Assembly (NCBI RefSeq): GCF_002575655.3
Contig: NC_053040.3
Span: 224,454,628 to 224,518,627, forward strand
Origin: Aegilops tauschii subsp. strangulata
Lineage: Eukaryota > Streptophyta > Magnoliopsida > Poales > Poaceae
DNA length: 64,000 bases
Direction: 5' to 3'
The translations under genes and the position numbers were made by a program. Shown one piece after another: positions 46,043 through 58,891 of this stretch (positions are counted from its first letter, which is position 1; every line of letters starts with the position of its first letter). Below the pieces are notes generated by a model that was not told the origin of the DNA, ran no database searches, and worked only from the letters and a program-made list of their open reading frames with translations.

Positions 46043-48690
46043 TGTAGCGACCAGACCTCAAACAGTCTGTGCTGCTGCGCACCAGTGTCATCCCTGGATC
46101 AGTAATGCTGACACGCACAGTACAAATGGAGGATTTATAACAGAGTAGCAATCACACACTTATTACAACGAATATCTCAAAAGAGAATAAGTATCATAAA
46201 TATGGCTTAAGGCCATCTAATACGATAACAGCGGAAGACTTGGAAGAATAGTGAGTCCATCAACTCCAACGGCATCACTGAGTATAAGACCACGACCTAA
46301 GGCACCTTACTCGTCGTCTGAAAAGTCTGCAACATGAAACGTTGCAGCCCGGAAACGGGTCAGCACATGGAATATGCTGGCAATGTAACACATAGAGAAT
46401 AATGAACATAATAATGCTATACTACATGCATATATGGCTGGTAGAAAGCTCTATGGTTACAGTTTTGCGAAAAGCCAGTTTTTCCCTACTGCAAAGGAAT
46501 AAATTTTATTTAACTATCATGGTGGTTGTTAAACATTGAGATGGTTGACAGCATCTCAATCCCAATTAAGTATCATCATTAACCCAACAAGATTAATTAA
46601 AGTAACATGATGAGATTCACATGATAATCCAAGTACTAGATACTCAAGAGGCCCATAACCGGGGACACGGCTAACCATGATTAGATTGTACACTCTGCAG
46701 AGGTTTGCGCACTTTTCCCCACAAGACTCGATCGCCTCCGCTTGATTCTCGCACTACATGATGTTTGAGAAACGGATGACCGAGACACAGTCTTTCAGAA
46801 GCGTTAGCACCTTACGATGGGTAGACCGGTACACCTACATCCCGTACATCTGCTAGTCTACCACTGTAAGAGTTCACACAACTTAATCAACTATGCTAGA
46901 GCCCATAATAGCTTGTGGCTGCACACGGAAGTTTCTAGCATGAATAATCTCATGATCCCTTTGAACCTGGGTGGCGGTCCAAAAAGAAAAATAGGCAATC
47001 CTGGAATACCCAGCTACCTCAATCCACCCAGATGTGAGTTTTAGTTGCCACCTTAAGTAAACCATTAATTAACAATCTCACATCTGTCGTGAATATCTCT
47101 CAAACCCAATCCACGTCTACTAGCATAGCATGGCGATATAGGCAAACGTAGAAGTAACTCCCAAGGGTTTGATAATGAAACAGGTGATAAGTACTACCTC
47201 TTCTACTTCCCAATACCCACAATTTAATTAGATCCTAATCATGCAATGTTTGAGGATTGATCTAATGCAATAAAACCGGGTAGTAAAAGGGGTATGATCA
47301 AAGTGTTACTTGCCTTGCTAATGATCCGCGAAACCTAGCGATTCGAAGTAACAAGCGGCGCACTCCGGGTACTCTATCGTAAACAAACAAGCAAACAATA
47401 AGTACTCATCTAATGCACGGGTAAAACTCAAATAAGAGAACTAACCAGAAAGTTCAACTTAAGAACTCCGGTTTGCAAAAAGAATCAAATCGAACGAAGC
47501 AACGAAAGTCAAACGGCGAAAGAAACAAACTTTGTTTACTAATCTGGACCTAGGTCAAATTTTACAGAAACAGAAAACTAGTTTGAGTTGGTTAAACGAA
47601 AAGAGAATTTCGAGACAAAACTCTAGGCGCTTGAATCGCCTGATTCCGATAAACGAGTGAAAATTTATACTAGTTCGAAAATCTGATCAGAAATCGCGAT
47701 TAGAAAAATCACGGAATAAATCCGAGAAAAGAAAAACGTCGAACAGATTAACGAACGAACGTTCGTTAACTGGATCTAAACGATGAACGCGTTCAATAAA
47801 ACGAACGACCGAGCGAACGCTCGCTAATTAACCTAAACCGAAAAAAACGGATCTAAAAAAACCGATAAAAAACCGTGGAAAAACCGAACGGTTTTTCGCG
47901 AGAAAACCGGCGGCTACCTCCGGCTCCGGCGAGGCGGTGGCTCCGGCGACGAGGTCGGGCGGCGGCGGCGGGACGGCGAGGGGCGGCGGCGGCGGCGACG
48001 GCGGCGGCGGCGGCGAGGCGGGGCGGCGGCGGGACGACGCGGCGGCGGCGAGGCTGCGGCGGCGGCTGGCGGCGGGGTCGTGCTGGGGCGGCGCGGGGCT
48101 CGAGGCGGCTAGGGTTGGGCCTCGGGCTGGGCCGGCTCGGCGCTATATAAAGCCCCGGTCAGGCGGAGTCCTGACCGGTTACGGCCCATAGTCGGTTTCG
48201 TTTTTTTTAATAATTACGTGCCGAAAAACGATTAAAATAAATACCAAACAGACTCCAAAAATCCCGAAATAAATTTTCCCCGGCTTCTAAAATCAAGCCG
48301 GACAAGATGAACATTTATTTGGGGCCTAAATGCAATTTTGAAAAACGCACATTTTTCCTAAATTCAAATAAAATATCCGAAAACTCCGAAATAAAATCTT
48401 ATTTGATTTTTTTATTAAATCTTCAATATTCCTATATTTTGGGAAAGTCATTTTATTCCCTCTCTCATATTTTTATAATTGGAATAATTGAGGATAAAAT
48501 AAATAAAACCAAATGATCCTATTTTCAAAATTTGATAAATCTCAAATACGAAAATAACGAAATCCCCAACTCTCTCCGTGGGTCCTTGAGTTGCGTAGAA
48601 TTTCTAGGATCAAACCAAAATGCAATAAAATATGATATGCAATGATGATCTAATGTATAACATTCCAAATTGAAAATTTGGGATGTTAAA
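46043..48690 (-). repeat. Element F 5' LTR
   Basis: 2648 bp, nearly identical to 37982-40600 with small differences mostly in the GGC-rich block (47930-48110). The terminal base pair at 48690 reads as TT...AA rather than TG...CA because of one substitution. 'tatataaa' at 48144-48151. Confidence 0.92.
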
Positions 48691-48695
48691 GTAAC

Positions 48696-51600
48696 ATCCC
48701 GAAATTCTAAATTTTGGAATGTTATACTAAATAGATAGTTTTGATTGTTTGGTTGATTGTGATGAGTGAAATTGAGTGAAATTCGAAACTTTTGAAAGTT
48801 AAATAAGAGGGAATAAAAGGACTTTCCCAAACTTTCATTTTTGCATTTATGATCTCCATGAATTCAAAAACAAATCACCACATAACCCTATAGAGAAGAT
48901 GACATGACTTCTTCCATTTATTTAAATGAAAAGGGTTGTTGAAAACATTTGAATTTCATTTGAAAATATTTCAAATTTAGAAACTTCAGGCAACTCAATG
49001 ATTTTCATCAGAGAAGATAAAATGACTTCTTCAAAAACATATGAAATATGAGTTGGAAGTTTAAAAAGGATCAAATTTAAAGTCCTTTTGGAAATTATTT
49101 TTAATTTGGAGTTATTTGGGTTTTATTCAAATTAAAACAAAATATATGGAAAATAGGGTAACATGATTCCCTACCTTAGAAAATTGGAGATAAATAAATT
49201 TGAAAGCATTTTGGTATTTTTAAAATGATTTTTATTTGATTTTATTAGAACAGTAGCACTGTTTGATTTATTTGAATTTTTATAGATTTTATTTGGCGTT
49301 AGTAAAATGTGCAGGTTGTAGAAAACAGTTTTCTGAAAATTTTGATATATTATATGCCTATACAATATTTTTATTTATTTTGCTTTTATCATTTATTTGT
49401 TTGTCTGGAAAAATCTTTATTTAAAAAAAATCTTTCTTCGCCGACTAGGCCGGCCCCAGGCCCAGCCGACCGCGCCAGCCCACCACTGCGTCGTCCCCGA
49501 CCGGACGACGGAGTCCGCCACCCGCACGGCGCACCGTCGTGGGCGACCCGGCCGCCGCCCGAGACCGAGTCGAGCACGCCTCCCGTCGCCCCTCGCGCAA
49601 GCCGTCGCCTCCCCTTTTTATAGCCGACCCCGGACCCCCGTGGTCCGCTTCTCGCCGCCGCCGCCTCGAGCCCCGCATCTCGCCGCCGCCCACACCACCG
49701 CACCACCACTCTTCACCGCGCCGCCGCTGCAGCGCTGCTGCCCGCGCCGCCGTCTCGCCCCGCAGCGCCGGACGCTGCCGCCGCCCCGACGCCCGCGCCG
49801 GAGTTCACCACCGGCCCGATCCGCTCCGCCGCCCGTCGAAAACCACCCGCCCCTGGTTTTTCGTTGGAAAACCGCCTTGAGCCGGTAAAACCGATAAAAC
49901 CACCCGGTTTTATTTTATTAGTTCGGTTTTATATTTTTTAGATCGGTTTTCTTTTAATTAGTCCTATTCGGTGAATGTTCGCTGTTTATCCCTTCGCAGC
50001 GAACGAATTCGTTCTTAGCGTCCGGTAACGAACGTTCGTTATTTAGTCTTTTTCTTTTTCTGTTTTAATTTCGGCCAGGGACCTAGATGTAATTATCTTC
50101 CTTACAGATTAGTCCCTCTGTTTCAAACGGTCACTACTTTTCGCTCGTTTGTCCAAATCCAACGAAACCAACGCCCACTTCTTCGTTATGATCCCCTCTA
50201 TCCAAATAATCAACTTGAACATGTTTTTGAAAGATTTAAAATTTGAATTCAAACAGATTTGTATTTGAACTTCGTTTGATCGTAACTTCAGTTTTATAGC
50301 TCCAATTTGGTTGATTCATTTTGCAAATTAAAGCTCTTGACCTAAAATTTCAGATAAGGCCAAATTCACATAATTTTTGGTACTATTAGAAATTATTTTA
50401 TGTTGCAAGAGTTATTTGCTTGGTTTTGATGTTTTCCGAAGTGTCTTCTTCGTTCTTTCCGATCTTTTGAGTGATTGCTTATGTGTGGTTACTATTGCTT
50501 GCTTACGGTAGATTGACCGGAGTGTGACGAGTAGAACTATCAGGAGTTATGAGTGTGAATCATATTCATCAACAGTACAAGGAAAGTTCACACTTTGATC
50601 ATATCCCTTTCATACCCAGTTTTTATGCATTAGTTTCACCCTCAAACATTGCATGGTTAGGATTTGATAACATGTGGGTATTGGGAAGTAGTTGTTGAGG
50701 TAGGAACCTATTGTCTTGCTTTCAAACCTTGGGAGTTACTACTACGTTATGCTTATACTGCTTTGCTATGCTCGTAGACGTGGATTGGTTGAGTGTATTC
50801 ATGACAGATGTGAGAGTTATCATTAACGGTTAACTTAAGGTGGCTACTTTAATACACATCTGGGTGGAATGGTAGGGGCACCCGGAGAACCCAGTGCTTG
50901 CCCAAGGGGATCCCGGAGGACCCGTGTGATCACCCTATGGAATGCCACCCAGGCTCAAAGGGATCATAAGATTATTCATGCTAGAAACTTTCGTGTGCAG
51001 CCACAAGCCATTATGGGCTCTGGCATAGTTGAGTAAGTTGTGTGAGCTCTCGAAGAGGTGGACTAGCAAATGTAGGGGGATTGTAGGTGTACCGGTCCGC
51101 CCGGAGTGGAGAGTTAATGCTCCTGAAAGACTGTGTCTCGGTCATCTGTTTCTCAAACACCATGTAGTGCGAGAAATCCAACGGAGGAGATCGAGTCTTG
51201 TGGGGAAAAGTGCGCAAACCTCTGCAGAGTGTACAAACTAATCATGATTAGCCGTGTCCCCGTTTATGGACATCTTGAGTATATGGTTCTTGGATTATCA
51301 TATGGATCTCATCACTCTAAATTAATTTGTTGGGATGTTAATGATTACTTTAATTGGGATTGAGTTGGAGGAACCTTCTCAATATTGTTCAACCAATATG
51401 GTAGTTAATAAATTATATTCCTTTGCTGTAGGGAAAAATTGGCTTTTCACAAAAACATGTTAACCATAGAGCTTTCCACCAGCCATATATGCATGTAGTG
51501 ATAGCTATTATTCATCATTATCCTACGGTGTGAATTTGCCAGTACATTCAATGTACTGACCCTTTGTGGTTGCAACGTCTCATGTTGCAGGATTCTTACG

Positions 51601-51837
51601 ACGAGTAAGTGATACATTAGGGTTACGATTTCTACACTCAACTTTGCCGTTGGTGTTGATGGGAATCCACAACCTTGTTGTTACTTCCGCTATTTGGATT
51701 GAGTAATAGTATTTACATTACTTTATACATGTGATTTACCTCTTTTATAAATCCTCGAGTACTCTGTGTGTCAGCATACCGATCCAGGGATGACACTTAA
51801 GCACAGTGATTTGACCGTGTGAGGTCGGGTCGCTACA
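48696..51837 (+). repeat. Element C 3' LTR, main part
   Basis: Continues the LTR after the F insertion from base 7 and ends GGTCGCTACA at 51837. It is slightly shorter than the left copy because of small deletions (for example near 49130 and in the GC block 49440-49860). TATA-like 'tttttata' at 49615-49622. Confidence 0.88.
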
Positions 51838-52224
51838 AGTGTGTTGCGCCTTTTGATGACTTCCCGGAGACTTCCACTAGCAAGAGACCCGAGGTTTCTT
51901 CACCTGCTATGAAGAGGGTTACGGCAAGGTAGGATTGCGCTGACGGCACGTTCACCATCATCGCCACCCTTGATGACAAATAGGAAAGTGCGCTCGTTGC
52001 CTTCCTACGGAATAATGTCGATGTGTTTGCTTGGCAACCATCTGACATCCCCGATGTTCCCAGGGAGGTAATCGAGCACCACCTTTCCGTCAGGCCTCAT
52101 GCTCGGCCCATCAAGCAGAAGGTCGGAAAGCAAGCTTTAGAGTGGCAGTAGTTTATTGCCAAGGAAATCAAGAAGCTTGAAGCAATTGCCTTAATTAGAG
52201 GGGTACTACAACCAACTAGGTTAG
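51838..52224 (+). pseudogene. Element D protease-RT linker
   Basis: Reads ESALVAFLRNNVDVFAWQP, IPDVPREVIEHHLSVRP and KKLEAIALIRGVLQP, the segment just before RT in gypsy pol. Stops at about 51980 and 52148 break it. It aligns with element A near 18000-17620. Element E enters after GTTAG (52220-52224). Confidence 0.78.
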
Positions 52225-53796
52225 TGATACGTCTCCAACGTATCTATAATTTTTTATTATTCCATGCTATTATATTATCTGTTTTGGATGTTTAATGGGC
52301 TTTAATATACCTTTTTATATTATTTTTGGGACTAACCTATTAACCGAAAGCCCAGTGCAAATTGCTGTTTTTTTGCCTATTTCAGTGTTTCGCAGATAAG
52401 GAATATCAAATGCAATGAAACCTTCGCGAGGATCGTTTTTGGAACAAATGCAATCAAGGAGACTTGGAGTGGACATCAAGGAAGCAGCGAGGAAGCCACG
52501 AGGCAGGAGGGCGCGCCATAGGGGGTGGGCGCGCCCCCACCCTCGTGGGCCCCTTGCAGCTCCACCGAGCTACTTCTTTCGCCTATATATACTCTTATAC
52601 CCTGAAACCTTCGGGGAGAGCCATGAAACACCTTTTCCACCGCCGCAACCTTCTGTACCCGCAAGATCCCATCTTGGGGCCTTTTCTGACAATCTGCCGG
52701 AGGGGGATTCGATCATGGAGGGCTTCTACATCAACACCATAGCCTCTCCGATGATGTGTGAGTAGTTTACCACAGACCTTCGGGTCCATAGTTATTAGCT
52801 AGATGGCTTCTTCTCTCTCTTTGGATCTCAATACAAGTTCTCCTCGATTCTCTTGGAGATCTATTTGATGTAACTCTTTTTGCGGTGTGTTTGCCGAGAT
52901 CCGATGAATTGTGGGTTTATGAACTTGATTGTCTATGAATATTATTTGATTCTTCTCTGAATTCTTATATGCATGATTTGATATCTTTGCAAGTCTCTTC
53001 GAAATATCGATTTAGTTTGGCCTACTAGATTGATCTTTCTTGCAATGGGAGAAGTGCTTAGCTTTGGGTTCAATCTTGCGGTGTCCTTTCCCAGTGACAG
53101 CAGGGGCAGCAAGGCACGTATTGTATTGTTGCCATCAAGGATAAAAACTGGGGTTTGTATCAAATTGCTTGAGTTTATCCCTCTACATCATGTCATATTG
53201 CCTAATGCGTTACTCCGTTCTTATGAACTTAATACTCCAGATGCATGCTGAATAGCGGTCGATGTGTGGAGTAATAGTAGTAGATGCAGAATCGTTTCGG
53301 TCTACTTGACACGGATGTGATGCCTATATTCATGATCATTGCCTTAGATATCATCATAACTATGCGCTTTTCTATCAATTGCTCGGTAGTAATTTGTTCA
53401 CCCACCATAATACATGCTATCTTGAGAGAAGCCACTAGTGAAACCTATGGCCCCCGGGTATACTTTACATCATATAAGTTTCCAATATACAATTCTAGTT
53501 TACTATTTATTTTGCAATCTTTATTTTCCAATCTATACCACAAAAATACCAAAAATATTTATCTTATTATCTTTATGAGATCTCACTTTTGCAAGTGGCC
53601 GTGAAGGGATTGACAACCCCTTTATCGCGTTGGTTGCAAGGTTCTTATTTGTCTGTGCAGGTACTAGGCGACTTGCGTGTAGTCTCCTACTTGATTGATA
53701 CCTTGGTTCTCAAAAACCGAGGGAAATACTTACGCTACTTTGCTGCATCACCCTTTCCTCTTCAAGGGAAAACCAACGCATGCTCAAGAGGTAGCA
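52225..53796 (+). repeat. Element E 5' LTR
   Basis: 1572 bp, starts TGATACGTCTCC, ends GGTAGCA. 'tatatata' at 52584-52591 is the likely TATA box. It ends in the 'ggaaaaccaacgcatgctca' block typical of this LTR type. Confidence 0.93.
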
Positions 53797-53807
53797 AGAA
53801 GGATTTC

Positions 53808-53825
53808 TGGCGCCGTTGCCGGGGA
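53808..53825 (+). other. Element E primer-binding site (tRNA-Asp)
   Basis: 'tggcgccgttgccgggga' matches the complement of the tRNA-Asp 3' end. The 11-base gap from the LTR is usual for Athila-type elements. Confidence 0.85.
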
Positions 53826-54011
53826 GATCTACGCACAAGTCAAGACATACCAAGTACCCATCACAAACTCTTGTCCCTCGCATGACATTATTTTCCATTT
53901 GCCTCTCGTTTTCCTCTCCCCCACTTCACCTTTGCTGTTCTATTCGCCCTTTTTCATTCGTCTCTTTTTGCTTGCTTCTTCTGTGCTTGCTTGTTGGATT
54001 GATTGTTTGTC

Positions 54012-56063
54012 ATGATGGCTCAAGATAATACTAAATTGTGTGACTTTTCCAATACCAACAATAATGATTTTATTAGCACTCCTATTGCTCCTATTACCGA
54101 TGCTGAATCTTGTGAAATTAATGCCGCTTTGTTCAATCTTGTCATGAAAGATCAATTTTCTGGCCTTCCTAGTGAAGATGCCGCTACCCATCGAAACAAC
54201 TTCGTTGATTTGTGTGATATGCAAAAGAAGAAAGATATGGATAACTATATTGTTAAATTGAAGCTATTTCCGTTTTTGCTTAGAGATCGTGCTAATACTT
54301 GGTTCTCTTCTTTGCCTAAAAATAGTATTGATTCATGGAATAAGTGCAAAGATGCTTTTATCTATCTCTCTTAGAAACGATATTATGAATTTTAAGCAAC
54401 TTGATCATGAGCATGTTGCAAAAGCTTGGGAGAGGATGAAATTAATGATACGTAATTGCGCTACACATGGTTCGAATTTATGGATGATTATACAAAAAAT
54501 TTATACTCGATTGAATTTTGCTTCTAGAAATCTTTAGATTCGGCCGCGGGAGGCACTTTTATGGAAATCACTTTAGGAGAAGCTACTAAACTCCTAGATA
54601 ATATTATGGTTAATTATTCTCAATGGCACACCGAAAGATCTACTAGTAAAAAGGTTCGTGCGATAGAAGAGATTAATGTCTTGAGTGGAAAGATGGATGA
54701 ACTTATGAAATTGTTTGTTAATAAGAGTGTTTCTTCTGATCCTAATGATATGCCTTTGTCTACTTTGATTGAGAATAATAATGAATCTATGGATGTGAAT
54801 TTTGTTAGTAGGAACAATTTTGGTAACAACGCGTATAGAGGAAACTTTAATTCTAGGCCGTTCCCTAGTAATTCCTCTAATAATTATGGTAATTCCTACA
54901 ACAACTCTTATGGAAATTTTAATAAGATTCCCTCTGATTTTGAGACTAGTGTTAAAGAATTTATGAATTCGCAAAAGAATTTCAATGCTTTGCTTGAAGA
55001 AAAATTGCCTAAGATTGATGAGTTGGCTAGGAACGTGGATATAATTTCTCTTGATGTTGATTCTTTGAAACTTAGATATATTCCACCTAAGCATGGTATC
55101 AATGAGTCTCTCAAAGCTATGAGAATTTCCATTGATGAGTGCAAAGAAAGAACCGCTAGCATGCGTGCTAAAAAAGATTGCTTTGTGAAAGCGTGCTCTT
55201 CTAGTTTTCATGATAATAATGATGAAGATATAAAAGTGATTGATGTGTCCCCTAAATATTTGTTTTCCAATATGAATCTTGATAAAGATGGGACTGGAGA
55301 TGAGTCAACTTTAGTTAAAAGGTGTCCCAATGATTCGGAGTTTTTAGATCTTGTTGCAAAAATTGGTAAAAGTGGGATTGAAGAGGTCAAAACTTTACAT
55401 AGCAATGAACCCACTATTTTGGATTTCAAGGAATTTTGTTATGATAATAGTTCTTTAATAGATTGTATTTCCTTGTTGCAATCCGTGTTAAATTCCTCTC
55501 ATGCTTATAGTCAAAATAAAGCTTTTACCAAACATATCGTTGATGCTTTAATGCAATCCTATGAAGAAAAGCTTGAATTGGAAGTTTCTATCCCTAGAAA
55601 ATATGATGAGTGGGAACCTACTATTAAAATTAAGATAAAAAATCATGAATGTTATGCTTTATGTGATTTGGGTGCTAGTGTTTCCACGATTCCCAAAACT
55701 TTGTGTGATGTGCTAGGTTTCCATGAATTTGATGATTGTTCTTTTAATTTGCATCTTTCGGATTCCACAATTAAGAAACCTATGGGAAGTATTAATGATG
55801 TTCTTATTGTTGCAAATAGGAATTATGTGCCCATAGATTTTATTGTTCTTGTTATATATTGCATTCCTACATGTCCTATTATTCTTGGTAGACCTTTCCT
55901 TAGAACGATTGGTGCAATTATTGATATGAAAGAAGGAAATATTAGATTCCAATTTCCATTAAGGAAAGGCATGGAACACTTTCCTAGGAATAAAATTAAA
56001 TTACCTTATGAATCTATTATGAGATCCACTTATGGATTGCATACCAAAGATGACAATACCTAG
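54012..56063 (+). pseudogene. Element E Gag and retropepsin-like protease
   Basis: The ATG at 54012 opens MMAQDNTKLCDFSN. The Gag core (INAALFNLVMKDQFSGL, DNYIVKLKLFPFLLRDRA, WFSSLPKNSIDSWN) runs to about 54365, where a frameshift occurs; the next piece (FKQLDHEHVAKAWERMK) ends at a TAG near 54536. A 500-codon frame then covers 54561-56063: linker, Asn/Gly/Tyr-rich stretch (residues about 85-120), and the retropepsin-like domain with CDLGASVSTIPKTL (Asp369) and PIILGRPFLRTIGAIID. DLGA in place of DSGA/DTGA is usual in Athila. Particle assembly and maturation would be its role; the two breaks disable this copy. Confidence 0.82.
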
Positions 56064-58891
56064 ATCTATTCTTGTTTTTTATGCCTAGCTAGGGGCATTA
56101 AACGATAGCGCTTGTTGGGAGGCAACCCAATTTTATTTTTGTTCCTTGCTTTTTGTTTCCTGTTTAGTAACTAATAATTCATATATCCTCTATTTATATG
56201 TGTTTTTATGTTTTAATTAGTGTTTGTGCCAAGTAGAACCAATAGGATCTTCTTGGGTGATAGTTGTTTGATCTTGCTGAAAAAGACAGAAACTTTGCGC
56301 TCACGAAAATAATTGTTAAAATTCACCAGAACGTGATAAAATACCAATTATTTTTCAATAGATCAACATACAAATTAACCAGGTTGTCCTAGTATTTCAG
56401 AATTGTTGGAGTTCCAGAAGTATTCGAACAAATCAGATTGCTACAGACTATTCTGTTTTTGACAGATTCTGTTTTTCGCGTGTTGTTTGCTTATTTTGAT
56501 GAATCTATGGCTAGTATCAGGGAGTATGAACCATAGAGAAGTTGGAATACATTAGGTTTAACACCTATATACAGTACCTTAAAGTAGTGGTTTGTTTTGT
56601 TTCACTAACGGAGCTCATGAGATTTTCTGTTGAGTTTTGTGTTGTGAAGTTTTCAAGTTTTTGGGTAAAGATTTGATGGATTATGGAATAATGAGTGGCA
56701 AGAGCCTAAGCTTGGGGATTCCCAAGGCACCCCAAGGTAAAATTCAAGGACAACCAAAAGCCTAAGCTTGGGGATGGCCGGAAGGCATCCCCTCTTTCGT
56801 CTTCGTCTATCGGTAACTTTACTTGAGGCTATATTTTTATTCACCACATGATATGTGTTTTGCTTGGAGAGTCTTGTATGATTTGAGTCTTTGCTTTTTA
56901 GTTTACCACAATCATCCTTGCTGTACACACCTTTTGTGAGAGACACACATGAATCGGAATTTATTAGAATACTCTATGTGCTTCACTTATATCTTTTGAG
57001 CTAGATAATTTTGATGTAGTGCTTCACTTATATTTTTTAGAGCACGGTGGTGGTTTTATTTGATAGAAATTATTGATCTCTCATGCTTCACTTATATTAT
57101 TTTGAGAGTCTTTTAGAACAGCATGGTAATTTTCTTTGGCTATAAAATTAGTCCTAATATGATAGGCATCCAAGATGGGTATGATAAAAACTTTCATATA
57201 GAGTACATTGAATACTATGATACTTGATAGATGTTTTCATATATAAAGGTGGTAATTTTAGAGTCATGCTAGTTGGGTAATTGTGAAATTGAGAAATACT
57301 TGTGTTAAAGTTGGAAAGTCCCGTAGCATGCACGTATGGTAAACGTTGTGTGACAAATTTGAAGCATGGGGTGTTCTTTGAGTGCTTTCCTTATGAGTGG
57401 CAGTCGGGGACGAGCGATGGTCTTTTCCTACCAATCTATCCCTCTAGGGGCATGCGTAGTAGTACTTTGCTTTGAAGGCTAATAAACTTTTGCAATAAGT
57501 ATATGAGTTCTTTATGACTAATGTGAGTCCATGGATTATACGCACTCTTACCTTTTCGCAATTTGCTAGCCTCTACGGTGTCGTGCATTGCCCTTTCTCA
57601 CCTTGAGAGTTGGTGCAAACTTCGCCGGTGCATCCAAACCTCGTGATACGATACGCTCTATCACACATAAGCCTCCTTATATCTTCCTCAAAACAGCCAC
57701 CATACCTACCTATTATGGCATTTCCATAGCCATTCTGAGATATATTGCCATGTAACTTTCCACCGTTTCGTTTATTATGACACGCTCCATCATTGTCATA
57801 TTGCTTTGCATGATCATGTAGTTGACATCGTATTTGTGGCAAAGCCACTTTCATAATTATTTCATACATGTCGCTCTTGATTCATCGCATATCCCGGTAC
57901 ACCGCCGGAGGCATTCACATAGAGTCATATTTTTGTTCTAGTATCGAGTTGTAACATTGAGTTATGAGTAAATAGAAGTGTGATGATCATCATTATTAGA
58001 GCATTGTCCCATGTGAGGAAAGAATGATGGAGACTATAAAAAAATAAAATAAAACGAGGCCAAAGAAGCCCAAACAAAAAAATGAGAGAAAAAGAGAGAA
58101 GGGACAATGTTACTATCCTTTTTCCACACTTGTGCTTTAAAATAGCAGCACGATCTTCATGATAGAGAGTTTCTTATTTTGTCACTTTCATATACTAGTG
58201 GGAATTTTCATTATAGAACTTGGCTTGTATATTCCAACGATGGGCTTCCTCAAAATGCCCTAGGTCTTCGTGAGAAAGCAAGTTGGATGCACACCCACTT
58301 AGTTTCTTTTGATGAGCTTTCATATATTTATAGCTCTAGTGCATCTGTTGCATGGCAATCCCTACTCCTCGCATTGACATCAATTGATGGGCATCTCCAT
58401 AGCCCGTTGATTAGCCGCGTCAATGTGAGAATTTCTCCTTTTTTGTGTTCTCACATAACCCCCATCATCATATGCTATTCCACCTATAGTGCTATATCCA
58501 TGGCTTGCACTCATGTATTGCGTAAGGATTGAAAAGGCTGAAGCGCGTTAAAAAGTATGAACCAATTGCTCGGCTTGTCATCGGGGTTATGCATGATGGG
58601 AGCATTTTGTGTGACGAAAATGAAGCATGGCCAAACTATATGATTTTGTAGGGATAAGCTTTCTTTGGCTATGCTATTTTGATAAGACATAATTGCTTCG
58701 TTAGCATGCTTGAAGTATTACTATTTTTATGTCAATATTAAACTTTTATCTTGAATATTTTGGATCTGAACATTCATGCCACAATAAATAGAATTACATT
58801 GAAAATTATGTTAGGTAGCATTCCACATCAAAAATTCTGTTTTTATCATTTACCTACTCGAGGACGAGCAGGAATTAAGCTTGGGGATGCT
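56064..58891 (+). other. Element E non-coding 3' region
   Basis: No credible ORF. It contains a stem-like phrase 'gcgcttgttgggaggcaacc' right after the protease, two internal 'aagcttgggga' copies (56708-56718, 56764-56774), and the functional-position copy before the LTR (58877-58890). It corresponds to 11020-13858 of B, reversed. Confidence 0.7.

Larger units (their letters stand above)
37982..48690 (-). mobile_element. Element F: Tekay-like chromovirus, nearly complete
   Basis: A 10,709-bp insertion with LTRs 37982-40600 (3') and 46043-48690 (5') and TSD GTAAC on both sides. On the minus strand: 5' LTR, initiator-Met PBS, an extra ORF (45930-45199), gag-protease (44998-43373), pol (to 41131) continuing in frame through a chromodomain to 40612, purine tract, 3' LTR. 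The chromodomain and domain order place it among plant chromoviruses, most like Tekay. Only three breaks interrupt gag-pol, and the LTRs are very alike, so it is a young insertion relative to D. Confidence 0.93.
31096..51837 (+). mobile_element. Element C: large-LTR gypsy element without pol, containing F
   Basis: It starts TGTAACATCC and ends GGTCGCTACA, with TSD AGTGT (31091-31095, 51838-51842). LTRs are 3195 bp (31096-34290) and about 3148 bp (37976-37981 plus 48696-51837). Without F (37982-48690) it is about 10.0 kb. The interior has a Met-tRNA PBS, a Gag-like region with many zinc knuckles, a TAG microsatellite and degenerate sequence, but no RT, RNase H or integrase motif. LTR ends, PBS and the purine-tract region match F, its probable autonomous partner. 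Confidence 0.88.

Noticed and set aside
47875..48191. Gly/Arg-rich ORFs
   Set aside because: GGC-triplet expansion in the F 5' LTR; the matching block in the left LTR (39876-40100) has different length and frame.
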